Assembly: GCA_049613795.1 (NCBI GenBank)
Contig: JBMZCX010000023.1
Location: 1 to 36,327 of the forward strand
Origin: Thalassotalea_B sp049613795
GTDB lineage: Bacteria; Pseudomonadota; Gammaproteobacteria; Enterobacterales; Alteromonadaceae
Direction: 5' to 3'
Length of the DNA stretch: 36,327 nucleotides
The notes under the pieces are model-generated. The model did no database searches and was not told where the DNA came from. It saw only the letters and a list, made by a program, of their open reading frames with translations. The position numbers and the translations under genes were made by a program. Below, piece by piece: positions 22,791 to 31,430 of this stretch (position 1 is its first letter; each line of letters begins with the position of its first letter).

Positions 22791-24013
22791 TAGTTTTGCT
22801 CCTTAGTTGTTGAGGCTTCAGGGTGTAATACGGTGTGAACATGGGCAAGATCTTTATCGCCACGGCCTGATAAATTCACTAAGAAAATCGTTTCTTCGGT
22901 TACTGCGTCTGCCATTTTTAAGGCTTGCGCTAGCGCGTGCGACGATTCAAGGGCAGGAATTATTCCTTCGCAGCTTGCTAATGTTTGGAATGCGGCTAAG
23001 GCTTCATCATCATTAATAGGCACATATTGTGCGCGGCCTGTTTCTTTTAAAAATGCATGCTGTGGACCTACGGCAGGGTAGTCTAGCCCAGCAGAAACAG
23101 AGTAAGACTCTTCAATTTGTCCGTACTGGTCTTGCATAATATAGGTATAGTTACCGTGTAACATGCCTTTAGTACCCGCATAAAGTGTTGCGCCGTGCTG
23201 ATGCGTATCTACCCCTTTACCGCCAGCTTCTACACCAATTAGTTTAACGTTTTCTTCTTTAATAAAGTCGTTAAACATACCAATAGCGTTTGAACCACCA
23301 CCGACACAAGCAATAACGTAATCAGGTAATTGGCCTTCTTCTTCAAGTAATTGTGCCTTGGCTTCTTCGCCGATCATTTTTTGAAAATCACGCACAATCG
23401 TTGGAAAAGGGTGAGGGCCAGCGGCAGTGCCTAATAAGTAGTGTGCGCTGTCGTAATTGGCCGACCAGTCACGCAAGGCTTCATTTACCGCATCTTTTAA
23501 TGTGCCAGAGCCCGCCGTAACGGGAATAACCGTAGCGCCCATCAATTTCATGCGAAATACGTTAGGTTGTTGACGTTCGCAATCGACCGCGCCCATATAA
23601 ACACGACATTTTAGCCCTAGTAGGGCACAAGCAATGGCCGTTGCCACGCCATGTTGACCTGCACCTGTTTCGGCAATAATTTCTTTTTTACCCATTTTTT
23701 TTGCGAGTAATGCTTGCCCTAACACTTGGTTAGTTTTATGCGCACCGCCGTGAAGTAAATCTTCACGTTTTAGGTAAATTTTAGCTAACGGATTTTTACT
23801 TAAATTACGCGTAAGCGTTAATGGTGTTGGCCTGCCAGCATAACTGGTTAATAATTTATTAAATTCGGCTTGAAACGCTTCATCGGTTTGCGAGTCAATG
23901 TAGGCTTGTTCTAGTTGCTCTAATGCGGGTACTAAAAGCTCACCAACAAACATGCCACCAAACTCACCGAAATAAGCAGGTAATGTTTTTTTATTTTCTG
24001 TTTCAATTGTCAT
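22790..24013 (-). CDS. trpB: Tryptophan synthase beta subunit
   Basis: This 407-residue PLP enzyme joins indole and serine to make tryptophan. The PLP lysine lies in GGAHKTNQ. The phosphate-binding loop is GGGSNAIG, and the catalytic Glu region is EIIAETGAGQHGVATA. The C-terminal ECEG-type stretch is seen as ASCEGIIPALESSHA. Size and motifs match E. coli TrpB (397 residues) with a slightly longer tail. It begins 2 bp after trpCF and shares one base with trpA. Confidence 0.98.
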   Translation of the reverse strand: MTIETENKKTLPAYFGEFGGMFVGELLVPALEQLEQAYIDSQTDEAFQAEFNKLLTSYAGRPTPLTLTRNLSKNPLAKIYLKREDLLHGGAHKTNQVLGQALLAKKMGKKEIIAETGAGQHGVATAIACALLGLKCRVYMGAVDCERQQPNVFRMKLMGATVIPVTAGSGTLKDAVNEALRDWSANYDSAHYLLGTAAGPHPFPTIVRDFQKMIGEEAKAQLLEEEGQLPDYVIACVGGGSNAIGMFNDFIKEENVKLIGVEAGGKGVDTHQHGATLYAGTKGMLHGNYTYIMQDQYGQIEESYSVSAGLDYPAVGPQHAFLKETGRAQYVPINDDEALAAFQTLASCEGIIPALESSHALAQALKMADAVTEETIFLVNLSGRGDKDLAHVHTVLHPEASTTKEQN

Positions 24014-24015
24014 TT

Positions 24016-25404
24016 TTAATAATTCCGTATTTTCGTGAAAACTGTAGAAAGTTTTTCACGGCTTTTAATTCCAGGGCTAGACTCAACACCTGAGTTGAGA
24101 TCTAAACCGTATAATTCTTCAGTGGTTAATAGCTGTGTTGCCGTAGCAATATTGTCATTGTTTAATCCACCCGCTAAAAAGCAGTGTGACAAGGTTTGCT
24201 CACTACTGGCTAACGCTTGCCAGTTAAATGCTTGGCCACTGCCTGCATGTTTTCCGTCAAGTACATAGTGTTGCACCGCTAAATTAAGATCAGGTACTGA
24301 TGATTCAACGGCAAGGGCTTTCCATATTTGGCAGTTTTTGGGTAATGCGGCAGCTAGTTCAGTAATATAGTGTTGATCCTCCTGCCCATGAAGCTGCACA
24401 GCATGTAACTTTAATGCACTGGCGGTTTCAACAATAAATTCAATTGGATGATTCACGTAAACGCCAACATAACGTAAGTTAGGTATAGCAGTAACTATTT
24501 GCTCTGCAATTGCTTTAGTCACAAAACGTGGTGATTTTTCAGCAAATATTAGGCCGCCAAATTGTGCACCAGAATCAGCAGCTATTGCGGCATACTCAGG
24601 TGAGGTTAATCCACAAACTTTATTATTACCGTAAATTAATGTGCGACAGGCTAGGTCAATATCGTCTTGCGCCATTACCGAGCTTCCTACTAAAAAGCCA
24701 TCAACAGCAGGTGCTAATTCACGTACTTGATCGTTAGTGTAAATGCCGGATTCTGAAATAATAATACAGTCATCGGGTAATGTTGGCGCAAAGTCGAAAG
24801 TACGGGCAATATCGGTTGAAAGGTCACGTAAATTACGGTTGTTAATGCCGATCATTTTCGCTTTTAACGCAATGGCGCGGTCACGTTCTTCCTCGTTCGA
24901 CACTTCGGTTAAAACAGCGAGGTTATATTGCTGGGCCACTTGAGCTAGTTCACGGTATTCATCGTCAGTTAACACACTTAACATTAATAAAATGGCGTCA
25001 GCGCCGTAATGTCTGGCAAGGTGTACTTGGTAAACATCAACAAAAAAATCTTTATTGAGTACGGGGCAGTTAACGGTGTCGGTTACTGCTTTAAGGTATT
25101 CAAACGTGCCTTGAAAGTATTTTTCGTCGGTTAATACTGAAATTGCCGCTGCATACTTATCATAAATTTGGCAAATTGCTTTAGGATCGAAATTTGCGCG
25201 AATAAGGCCTTTAGATGGCGACGCTTTTTTACACTCTAAAATAAACCCTGCATGGCTACTGCCTTGCTTTCTGTCGAGCGCGGCGTACATGTCTTTTTGC
25301 GTTGGTACTAAATCGTCAATAAAGCTGCTTAGTGGTTTATCTATTTTACGTTGCGCAATTTCAAGTCGTTTATCGGCAACTATTTTTTCTAATACATTCG
25401 CCAT
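24016..25404 (-). CDS. trpCF: Bifunctional indole-3-glycerol-phosphate synthase / phosphoribosylanthranilate isomerase
   Basis: This 462-residue fusion of two TIM barrels carries out two successive steps between TrpD and TrpA. The N-terminal domain (about 1-255) is IGPS, with FILECKKASPSKGLI, LNKDFFVD and IISESGI. The C-terminal domain (about 257-460) is PRAI, with VCGLTSPEYA, GVYVNHPIE and the phosphate-binding GLDLNSGVESSPGIKS. This fused order is the usual enterobacterial and Alteromonadales form, called trpC in E. coli. It sits between trpD and trpB with two-base gaps, so translational coupling is likely. Confidence 0.97.
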   Translation of the reverse strand: MANVLEKIVADKRLEIAQRKIDKPLSSFIDDLVPTQKDMYAALDRKQGSSHAGFILECKKASPSKGLIRANFDPKAICQIYDKYAAAISVLTDEKYFQGTFEYLKAVTDTVNCPVLNKDFFVDVYQVHLARHYGADAILLMLSVLTDDEYRELAQVAQQYNLAVLTEVSNEEERDRAIALKAKMIGINNRNLRDLSTDIARTFDFAPTLPDDCIIISESGIYTNDQVRELAPAVDGFLVGSSVMAQDDIDLACRTLIYGNNKVCGLTSPEYAAIAADSGAQFGGLIFAEKSPRFVTKAIAEQIVTAIPNLRYVGVYVNHPIEFIVETASALKLHAVQLHGQEDQHYITELAAALPKNCQIWKALAVESSVPDLNLAVQHYVLDGKHAGSGQAFNWQALASSEQTLSHCFLAGGLNNDNIATATQLLTTEELYGLDLNSGVESSPGIKSREKLSTVFTKIRNY

Positions 25405-25406
25405 AA

Positions 25407-26432
25407 TTATTTACTTCCTTCAGCAGCGTTATTTGAAATGGCGACCATCGCTTCGAGCGTGCTTAAACCTTTACCTGATGCTAGTACTTCACTCGCCATT
25501 TGTGCAGCCGTTTTTAAGTCGCTGGCTTTGTTGTGTAAATACAACAACGCCGCACAGTTTATTACTACCGCAGCGTTATGCGCTGCTTGGCCATTTCCTG
25601 ATAATATGGCGCGAATAATATCTGCATTTTCTTGTGGTGTGCCACCCTTTATATCATCTAAGGTATAACGAGATAAACCAAAGTCTTCAGGGGTAATTAC
25701 TTTGCTTGTTAAGGTGTCTGCATTTATTTCAGTAAGTTGGGTTTCACCGTGTAGCGCTATTTCATCTAATCCGCTACCGTGTACCACCCAACCGCGTTTA
25801 ACGCCCGTTAGTTGTAAGCTTTTTGCCATGGTGTGTATTAACTCAGGTGTATAAACACCTAATAACATTGTGCTAGGCGCAGCAGGATTGACTAATGGCC
25901 CTAAAATATTAAACATGGTACGAATACCCATCGCTTTTCGCACGGGGCCTGCATGTTTAAAGCCGGGGTGATAAGCAGGCGCATAAAGAAAACATAAATT
26001 GGTTTGTGCTAAACAGTCGCTAGCCGTTGCGGGCGACATAGCTAAGTTTACACCAAAAGCTTCTAATAAATCAGCCGAGCCTGACATGCTCGAAACACTT
26101 CTATTACCATGTTTCGCCATTTTTAAGCCACAGGCAGCGGCAAGTATGGCGGCAGTGGTTGAAATATTAATCGTGTTTGCACCATCGCCACCTGTACCTA
26201 CGCAGTCGGCAACAGCAATGGCTTGCTTTGGAAAAGGTGTGGCAAAGTTACGCAGGGCAACAGCAGCACCCGCAATTTCTTCTGATGTTTCAGTTTTCAT
26301 TTTTAATGCGGTTAACACTGAGGCGAGCATTTCAGGGGCAACATTACCTTGCATTACTTCACTGAAAAAGTCTTGTGCTTGTTGCTGGTTTAATGACTGC
26401 CCGTCAACAAGGTGTGCTAATACGTTACTCAT
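25407..26432 (-). CDS. trpD: Anthranilate phosphoribosyltransferase
   Basis: This 341-residue enzyme transfers phosphoribosyl from PRPP to anthranilate. The PRPP-binding loop GTGGDGANTINIST is near residue 82, the family KHGNRSVSS block near 110, and GPVRKAMGIRTMFNILGPLVNPA near 165-187. It is a stand-alone TrpD without the TrpG fusion seen in E. coli; here trpG is a separate gene directly upstream. Its start ATG lies inside the end of trpG with an 8-base overlap (ATGAGTAA) and AAGGAG 7 bases upstream. Confidence 0.97.
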   Translation of the reverse strand: MSNVLAHLVDGQSLNQQQAQDFFSEVMQGNVAPEMLASVLTALKMKTETSEEIAGAAVALRNFATPFPKQAIAVADCVGTGGDGANTINISTTAAILAAACGLKMAKHGNRSVSSMSGSADLLEAFGVNLAMSPATASDCLAQTNLCFLYAPAYHPGFKHAGPVRKAMGIRTMFNILGPLVNPAAPSTMLLGVYTPELIHTMAKSLQLTGVKRGWVVHGSGLDEIALHGETQLTEINADTLTSKVITPEDFGLSRYTLDDIKGGTPQENADIIRAILSGNGQAAHNAAVVINCAALLYLHNKASDLKTAAQMASEVLASGKGLSTLEAMVAISNNAAEGSK

Positions 26433-27087
26433 AAGAAGCTCCTTTTTCGCTGTTATTAATTAAGTATTCAATACTTTGTGCTAATAACGTTCCACCATAG
26501 GTGGTTAAAATTGATTCCGGATGAAATTGAAAGCCTAATACGCTATCTGCTTTATGTTCAATTGCCATTGGTAAAGAGACGCCTTCATTAGTCGTATATT
26601 CGGCAGTTATATCAATACTTGTTGGTACTTTACTCGCAACTAATGAATGATAACGTGCGACAGGTAATGGGAGTGCTACACCAGTAAAAGGGCCTTTACT
26701 ATCATGCAAAATACTTGATGCTTTACCATGAACAATTTCAGGAGCACGGCTTATGGTGCCGCCATAATGTTCTACCAAGGCTTGATGCCCTAAACAAATC
26801 CCTAATATTGGATAGTTACCCGCACACTTTTCAATAAGTGCCATTAAACAGCCTGCTTTACTTGGCTCACCTGGGCCAGGAGATAACACTAATAATACGG
26901 GATCATTACATTGTGTTATTTGCTGAAATATATAATCAGCAGAAAGTGTGTTGCGATAAATTGTTGGCTCAAAACCTAAGCACTGAAACTCATCAACAAG
27001 GTTGTAAGTAAACGAGTCTAAATTATCTAACATAAAAATTTTAGTTTTAGCTGCTATTTCTTTGTTTTTAGCGAAAGAAGACGACAT
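26425..27087 (-). CDS. trpG: Anthranilate synthase glutamine amidotransferase component
   Basis: This 220-residue class I amidotransferase supplies ammonia from glutamine to TrpE. It has LDNLDSFTYNLVDEF at the N-terminus, the nucleophile Cys in GICLGHQALVEHYGG and the His-Glu pair in FQFHPESIL. An extra N-terminal 15 residues or so (SSSFAKNKEIAAKTK) precede the usual start, so a later start is possible, though AAGGAG precedes this ATG. It overlaps the trpE stop by one base (TAATG) and overlaps trpD by 8 bases. Confidence 0.96.
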   Translation of the reverse strand: MSSSFAKNKEIAAKTKIFMLDNLDSFTYNLVDEFQCLGFEPTIYRNTLSADYIFQQITQCNDPVLLVLSPGPGEPSKAGCLMALIEKCAGNYPILGICLGHQALVEHYGGTISRAPEIVHGKASSILHDSKGPFTGVALPLPVARYHSLVASKVPTSIDITAEYTTNEGVSLPMAIEHKADSVLGFQFHPESILTTYGGTLLAQSIEYLINNSEKGASYE

Positions 27088-28724
27088 TATTTATTCTCCT
27101 TTTCTGTAGATGCGGTGGCCGCAACAGTTAAGGTAAAGTGTTCTGCTTTTTGAATGGCATTAATCACCGCCTGGGCTTTTTGTTTGGTTTCATCGGCTTC
27201 TGATTGCGGGTTTGAGTCGTAAACTACACCCGCGCCAGCCTGTACTTGCGCTATTTGGTTTTTTACAAAAGCAGAGCGAATCACAATACAGGTATCCATT
27301 TCGCCTTCACCGGTTAAATAACCGACCGCACCTCCGTAGCTGCCTCGGCGTTTACCTTCAATTTCTCTAATAAGTTGAGTCGCCTTTACTTTTGGTGCGC
27401 CAGAAAGCGTACCCATATTCATACATGCTTGGTAGGCATGCAGCGCATCAAGCGACAAATCTAACGTGCCACATACGCGCGACACTAAATGCATGACATG
27501 CGAGTAACGGTCTACTTTTAGTAAATCGGCAACATGGCGTGTACCTGCTTGGCTAACGCGAGCAATGTCATTGCGGGCTAAATCAACCAACATCGTGTGT
27601 TCGGCTAATTCTTTTTTATCTAAACGTAGCTCTAATTCAATACGGCTATCAAGATCGAGTGACAAACTGCCATCGGCATTAAAGCCTCGCGGACGAGTTC
27701 CCGCAATAGGATAAATTTCAACGTGACGGTTTTCATGATGATATTTTAATGCAGACTCTGGCGATGCACCAAACATACAAAAGTCACTGTCTTGTAGGTA
27801 AAACATATAAGGGCTTGGGTTGCTTAGTTTTAGTGCTTTATAGGCATTAAGTGTATTTGAACATTTTAAAGTGAACGTGCGAGAAGGCACTACTTGAAAA
27901 ATATCGCCAGCGCGAATGTTTTCTTTTAATTGTTCCACATTTTGACAAAACTGCTCATCGCTAATATCAGTGTGTACCTTATTAATACTGGTGGTACTTT
28001 CAAGGCTGTGTTCAACGGTGTGCTCTACGGCTTGATATTGGCATAAAAGTGTCTTTTTAATTTCAGTAATACGCTGCTTAAGTGGCTGTGCATTCGCGGG
28101 TGATTGCGCACTAGAAAATACATTCGCTAAAATTTCAGTGCTTTTGTTTTCGTGATCAATAATCACTAATGTTTCAGCAAGGTAATAAACAAAGTCAGGG
28201 CAGCTATTATCACCATCGGCTACGGTTGGCAGTTCTTCCGTCATCGACATCATGTCGAAAGCAAAAGCGCCGCCTAAAAATACTGCAAAAGGGTGGTTTG
28301 ATTCATTTTGTAATTGATTAAACAAACGTAAACTTTGGAAAGGGTTAATGGCCAGTAAGCGTGAACGTTCGTCAAGTTCTTGAGGTACACTAGGAAATGT
28401 TACCGTTAACAGTTGTGGAGTTCGTTGAATGTGACAATGCGCGTTTAATTGCTGCTCGGCAAAATCAAGCGCAGCTTGACCGTTTTCACTTAATGCTTCA
28501 AAGCGTACGTTATTGCCATTACAGATAATTTTAACGGCTGCATCGGTTAACAATAAGCTTTTTAATTGATGCTTTTTGTCTATTTCAGCCGACTCTAATA
28601 ATAAATTATTGGTACGTTCACCCGTAAGTTGATGAAATACAGCGAGTGGGTCGCTTTGATAAGCGGCGCTATCGGTAAAGGTGCTAACAAAGCCTATACC
28701 TACTTGTTTATTTGTTTGGTTCAT
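27087..28724 (-). CDS. trpE: Anthranilate synthase component I
   Basis: This 545-residue first enzyme of the tryptophan branch converts chorismate to anthranilate. The N-terminal domain has LLLESAEID, the LLES block that forms the tryptophan feedback site. The C-terminal chorismate-binding domain carries IFQVVPSRTF, IAGTRPRG, ELRLDKKELAEHTMLVDLARND, GTLSGAPKVKA and GSYGGAVGYLTGEG. Length is slightly above E. coli TrpE (520). It is the first structural gene of the operon and lies behind the leader-attenuator region at 28850-28990. Expression is therefore expected to fall when charged tRNA-Trp is plentiful, in addition to enzyme feedback inhibition. Confidence 0.97.
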   Translation of the reverse strand: MNQTNKQVGIGFVSTFTDSAAYQSDPLAVFHQLTGERTNNLLLESAEIDKKHQLKSLLLTDAAVKIICNGNNVRFEALSENGQAALDFAEQQLNAHCHIQRTPQLLTVTFPSVPQELDERSRLLAINPFQSLRLFNQLQNESNHPFAVFLGGAFAFDMMSMTEELPTVADGDNSCPDFVYYLAETLVIIDHENKSTEILANVFSSAQSPANAQPLKQRITEIKKTLLCQYQAVEHTVEHSLESTTSINKVHTDISDEQFCQNVEQLKENIRAGDIFQVVPSRTFTLKCSNTLNAYKALKLSNPSPYMFYLQDSDFCMFGASPESALKYHHENRHVEIYPIAGTRPRGFNADGSLSLDLDSRIELELRLDKKELAEHTMLVDLARNDIARVSQAGTRHVADLLKVDRYSHVMHLVSRVCGTLDLSLDALHAYQACMNMGTLSGAPKVKATQLIREIEGKRRGSYGGAVGYLTGEGEMDTCIVIRSAFVKNQIAQVQAGAGVVYDSNPQSEADETKQKAQAVINAIQKAEHFTLTVAATASTEKENK

Positions 28725-28849
28725 TTTTTTTCCTAATAGATCTCTTTTAAGTTTTTGGTCAACCTGCGTAAATGGGCAGTAGCCACCAAATAAACCAACT
28801 TTTAACTCTTGTTGTTAACATGATAAAACCTAAATTGTTAAATACTAAA

Positions 28850-28883
28850 AATGAAAAAACCCGCTCAATATTAAGCGGGTTTT
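28850..28883 (-). terminator. trp attenuator (intrinsic terminator, regions 3:4)
   Basis: On the minus strand AAAACCCGCT and AGCGGGTTTT form a perfect 10-bp stem (28856-28865 with 28874-28883, loop of 8), followed by TTTTTTCATTTTT towards trpE. It lies between the leader peptide and trpE. The upstream segment AGTGGGTT (complement of 28920-28927) can pair with AACCCGCT of this stem, providing an antiterminator (regions 2:3). The pairing was checked by hand, not folded by program. Confidence 0.85.
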
Positions 28884-28908
28884 CGGAAATCTTTTACTTT
28901 ATTAATAG

Positions 28909-28968
28909 CAAACTATCACAACCCACTTATGTAGAGTTATGCCACCACCAAATCATCGAAATAGTTTG
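28909..28968 (-). promoter_or_regulatory. Leader RNA pairing 1:2 of the trp attenuator
   Basis: CAAACTAT (complement of 28961-28968) and ATAGTTTG (complement of 28909-28916) are perfect inverted 8-mers that enclose the Trp codons of the leader peptide. A ribosome stalled at those codons would disrupt this pairing and free the segment at 28920-28927 for the antiterminator. This is the expected classical arrangement; the actual fold is inference. Confidence 0.6.
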
Positions 28969-28989
28969 TTTTACTTGTATCATTATCAT
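28927..28989 (-). CDS. trpL: trp operon leader peptide with three consecutive Trp codons
   Basis: The ATG at 28989 opens a 20-residue peptide, MIMIQVKQTISMIWWWHNST, ending in TAA at 28927. Three adjacent TGG codons (residues 14-16) are the sensor of tryptophan supply in transcription attenuation. Upstream, TTAGG lies 5 bases before the first ATG; the second ATG at 28983 could also serve. The leader is followed by the antiterminator segment and by the terminator at 28856-28883, then trpE. Because it is too short for ordinary gene calling it would usually be left out of annotations. The peptide itself has no function beyond its translation. Confidence 0.88.
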   Translation of the reverse strand: MIMIQVKQTISMIWWWHNST

Positions 28990-29042
28990 TATTACCTAAG
29001 TAAAATAAGTTTTGCTAAAAATCCCCTATAGAAGAACTGATT

Positions 29043-29921
29043 ATGCCGTTAATGTCAACCGAAAATTTCACTGACTTTTCAAACCGTCGCGTTGATTTTC
29101 ATAGCCATACACAATGTTCGGATGGTGGTTTAACGCCGCAGCAGTTAATAGACAGGGCAATAAACTTTCAATTAGATGTGTTAGCGATAACCGATCACGA
29201 TACCACTGCAGGGCTTGATATTGCCAAAAAGCATATTATAGATAAAAATCTTCCTATTACCTTAGTTAATGGTATTGAAATATCAACGGCTTGGCATGGC
29301 TTTGAAATTCATATTGTTGGCTTAAATATCGACACCAGCAGCCCACAATTAATTGAATTAATTACGCAGCAACAGCAAGCACGAGAGCAACGTGCAACTA
29401 GCATGGGCGAAAAGCTGGCTAAATGTGGTTTTACTGATATTTATCAGCAAGCCAAAGCACTCGCAGGTGAAGGTTCAATTACACGTGCTCATTTTGCTAA
29501 AGTATTATTTAACCAAGGGCATGTTTCAACCATGCAGGCAGCGTTTGATAAATACATTGGCAAAGGCAAGCGCGCGTTTGTTAAACCTACGTGGTGTTCA
29601 ATAGAAACTGCGGTTGAGGTTATTCACCAAGCGGGTGGAAGCGCGGTAATTGCGCATCCCATTCGCTACGATATGACGGCAAAATGGTTACGACGCTTAA
29701 TTGTGCAATTTAAAGAGGCAACAGGCGACGGCTTAGAAGTTGTTTTACCGCAAATGAACAACGAACAACGTCAACGTATGCTAAACTATTGTTTAGAATA
29801 TGATTTGCATGCCTCTTTAGGTTCAGACTTTCACTATCCAAGTAAATGGTCTGATTTAGGCAAAAATTTAAGATTGCCAGAAAACTGCAAACCCATTTGG
29901 CAACAATGGTCAGCGCACTAA
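29043..29921 (+). CDS. rnm: RNase AM (5'-3' exonuclease, PHP family; formerly YciV/TrpH)
   Basis: This 292-residue metal-dependent PHP-domain phosphoesterase matches E. coli YciV/RnmA in order and spacing. The metal-binding motif DFHSHTQCSDGGLTP is near residues 18-30 and ITDHDTTAGL follows. GIEISTAWHGFEIHIVGLNID and the C-terminal SLGSDFHYPSKW supply further ligands. E. coli RNase AM trims the 5' ends of rRNAs and degrades short nucleic acids. It is divergent from the trp operon, the arrangement known in enterobacteria and vibrios. ATG 29043 is used; ATG 29052 is possible. It is followed by yciO after 15 bp. Confidence 0.92.
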   Translation: MPLMSTENFTDFSNRRVDFHSHTQCSDGGLTPQQLIDRAINFQLDVLAITDHDTTAGLDIAKKHIIDKNLPITLVNGIEISTAWHGFEIHIVGLNIDTSSPQLIELITQQQQAREQRATSMGEKLAKCGFTDIYQQAKALAGEGSITRAHFAKVLFNQGHVSTMQAAFDKYIGKGKRAFVKPTWCSIETAVEVIHQAGGSAVIAHPIRYDMTAKWLRRLIVQFKEATGDGLEVVLPQMNNEQRQRMLNYCLEYDLHASLGSDFHYPSKWSDLGKNLRLPENCKPIWQQWSAH

Positions 29922-29936
29922 GCGAGGAGCTTAATA

Positions 29937-30557
29937 ATGAGTCAGTTTTTTTACGTTCATCCTGATAACCCACAAGGGCGCTTAATGAAACAGGCGGCTG
30001 AGATGATTCATCAAGGCGGGGTTATTGTTTACCCTACCGAGTCGGGTTATGCGTTAGGTTGTCATATTGGAGATAAAAAAGCGTTAGAGCGCATTTGTCG
30101 TATTAGAGACATTAATAAAGATCATAATTTCACATTAGTATGTAAAGACTTATCTGAACTATCTGAGTATGCGCGTGTCGATAATGCTATTTTTAGGCTA
30201 ATTAAAAATAACACCCCAGGAGCTTACACCTTTGTATTTAAAGGCACGAAAGAAGTCCCTAAACGTTTACTCAATCCTAAAAAGAAAACTATAGGTATAC
30301 GTATTCCTGAAAACACCATTGCGCAAGCGTTATTAGCCGAGCTTGGTGAGCCTATTATGTCTACTACATTGATCATGCCGGGTGAAGATATGGCGGAATA
30401 TGATCCTGAACATATTCGCGATATTTTAGAGCATCAAGTCGATTTAATTATTAATGGTGGCTATTTAGGTGAAAAGCCGACAACTGTTGTCGACTTTTCG
30501 GAAGATAAAGGCAATATTTTACGTGTCGGGCAAGGGGATCCAACACCGTTTGAATAA
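29937..30557 (+). CDS. yciO: YciO, Sua5/YciO/YrdC-family protein
   Basis: This 206-residue protein has the YrdC-like fold used in threonylcarbamoyl-AMP synthesis. Visible blocks are GGVIVYPTESGYALGC (ATP/threonine-binding region), ICRIRDINKDHNFTLVCKDLSELSEYA, GAYTFVFKG and IGIRIPEN. YciO is a paralogue of TsaC/TsaC2 (YrdC/Sua5). In E. coli it was reported not to replace YrdC efficiently, so its cellular role remains uncertain. The gene follows rnm closely, and its stop lies 17 bp before the scpA start; they are probably one operon. Confidence 0.93.
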   Translation: MSQFFYVHPDNPQGRLMKQAAEMIHQGGVIVYPTESGYALGCHIGDKKALERICRIRDINKDHNFTLVCKDLSELSEYARVDNAIFRLIKNNTPGAYTFVFKGTKEVPKRLLNPKKKTIGIRIPENTIAQALLAELGEPIMSTTLIMPGEDMAEYDPEHIRDILEHQVDLIINGGYLGEKPTTVVDFSEDKGNILRVGQGDPTPFE

Positions 30558-30573
30558 TGCTAAAGCGAATACT

Positions 30574-31392
30574 ATGAGCCAATCACAATCACCAGTAAGA
30601 GAAATGCAGCAACAGCAATTACCCCTTGCCTTTATTCGTGGTGAAGCGCTTATAGATAAACCACAAGACTTATTTATTCCTCCAGATGCGCTTGAAATTA
30701 TTTTAGAGTCGTTTGAAGGGCCGCTCGATTTACTGCTTTACCTTATTAAAAAACAAAAATTCGACATTCTCGACCTGCCAATTGCCCCGATCACAACGCA
30801 ATATATGCATTATGTTGAATTGATGAAAGATGTGAAATTAGAGCTTGCGGCTGAATATTTAGTGATGGCGGCAATTTTGGCGGAAATAAAATCACGCTTA
30901 TTACTACCTAAGTTGCCTGTTGAAGAGGAAGACGTAGACCCTCGCGCCGAGTTAATAAAACGCTTACAAGAATATGAAATATATAAAAAAGCGGCTGAAA
31001 CACTTGATGAACTACCACGAATGGAACGTGATTTACTGAAGGTGAATGCACATTTACCCGACAACATGCCAATGCGCGCTAACGACAGTGAGGTTGATTT
31101 AGCCGAGCTTGTTAGTGCGTTGCAAGGCGTATTAAAACGAAGCCAAGCGTATGAACATCATCATATTGCCAAAGAAACCCTGTCTACCCGAGAACGCATG
31201 AGCAAAATATTAATGACCTTGCAACAGTGTGAACATGATGAATTTATAGCGTTTGAACAGTTATTTACGCCAAGCGAAGGGCGGAATGGCGTGGTAGTAA
31301 CGTTTTTAGCGTTGTTAGAATTAATTAAAGATAACTTAATTGAATGCTTACAAACGAATAATTTTGGACAAATAAATGTACGCGCAAAGTGA
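30574..31392 (+). CDS. scpA: Segregation and condensation protein A (kleisin)
   Basis: This 272-residue kleisin subunit of the bacterial SMC-ScpAB condensin complex works in chromosome compaction. The N-terminal SMC-contact region has ILESFEGPLDLLLYLIKKQKFDILDLPIAPIT, followed by LAAEYLVMAAILAEIKSRLLLP. The C-terminal winged-helix region has FIAFEQLFTPSEGRNGVVVTFLALLELIKD. ATG 30574 is chosen because a longer frame begins inside yciO and has no family sequence there; no strong ribosome-binding site is visible, so coupling to the upstream gene is likely. Many gammaproteobacteria use MukBEF instead, but ScpAB is usual in Alteromonadales. Confidence 0.95.
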   Translation: MSQSQSPVREMQQQQLPLAFIRGEALIDKPQDLFIPPDALEIILESFEGPLDLLLYLIKKQKFDILDLPIAPITTQYMHYVELMKDVKLELAAEYLVMAAILAEIKSRLLLPKLPVEEEDVDPRAELIKRLQEYEIYKKAAETLDELPRMERDLLKVNAHLPDNMPMRANDSEVDLAELVSALQGVLKRSQAYEHHHIAKETLSTRERMSKILMTLQQCEHDEFIAFEQLFTPSEGRNGVVVTFLALLELIKDNLIECLQTNNFGQINVRAK

Positions 31393-31430
31393 TAAAATAG
31401 ACGATAAATCAGCATGAGAATGATAAACTA

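Noticed and set aside
22807..26463. Several plus-strand frames of 60-154 codons across the trp operon
   Set aside because: All are antisense to well-conserved trp genes, show no family motif and lack ribosome-binding sites.
28978..28994. Fur-box-like GATAATGATA repeats at the trp leader start
   Set aside because: The match is explained by the leader peptide start (ATGATAATGATA, Met-Ile-Met-Ile) and there is no reason for iron control of trp genes; kept out of the feature list.
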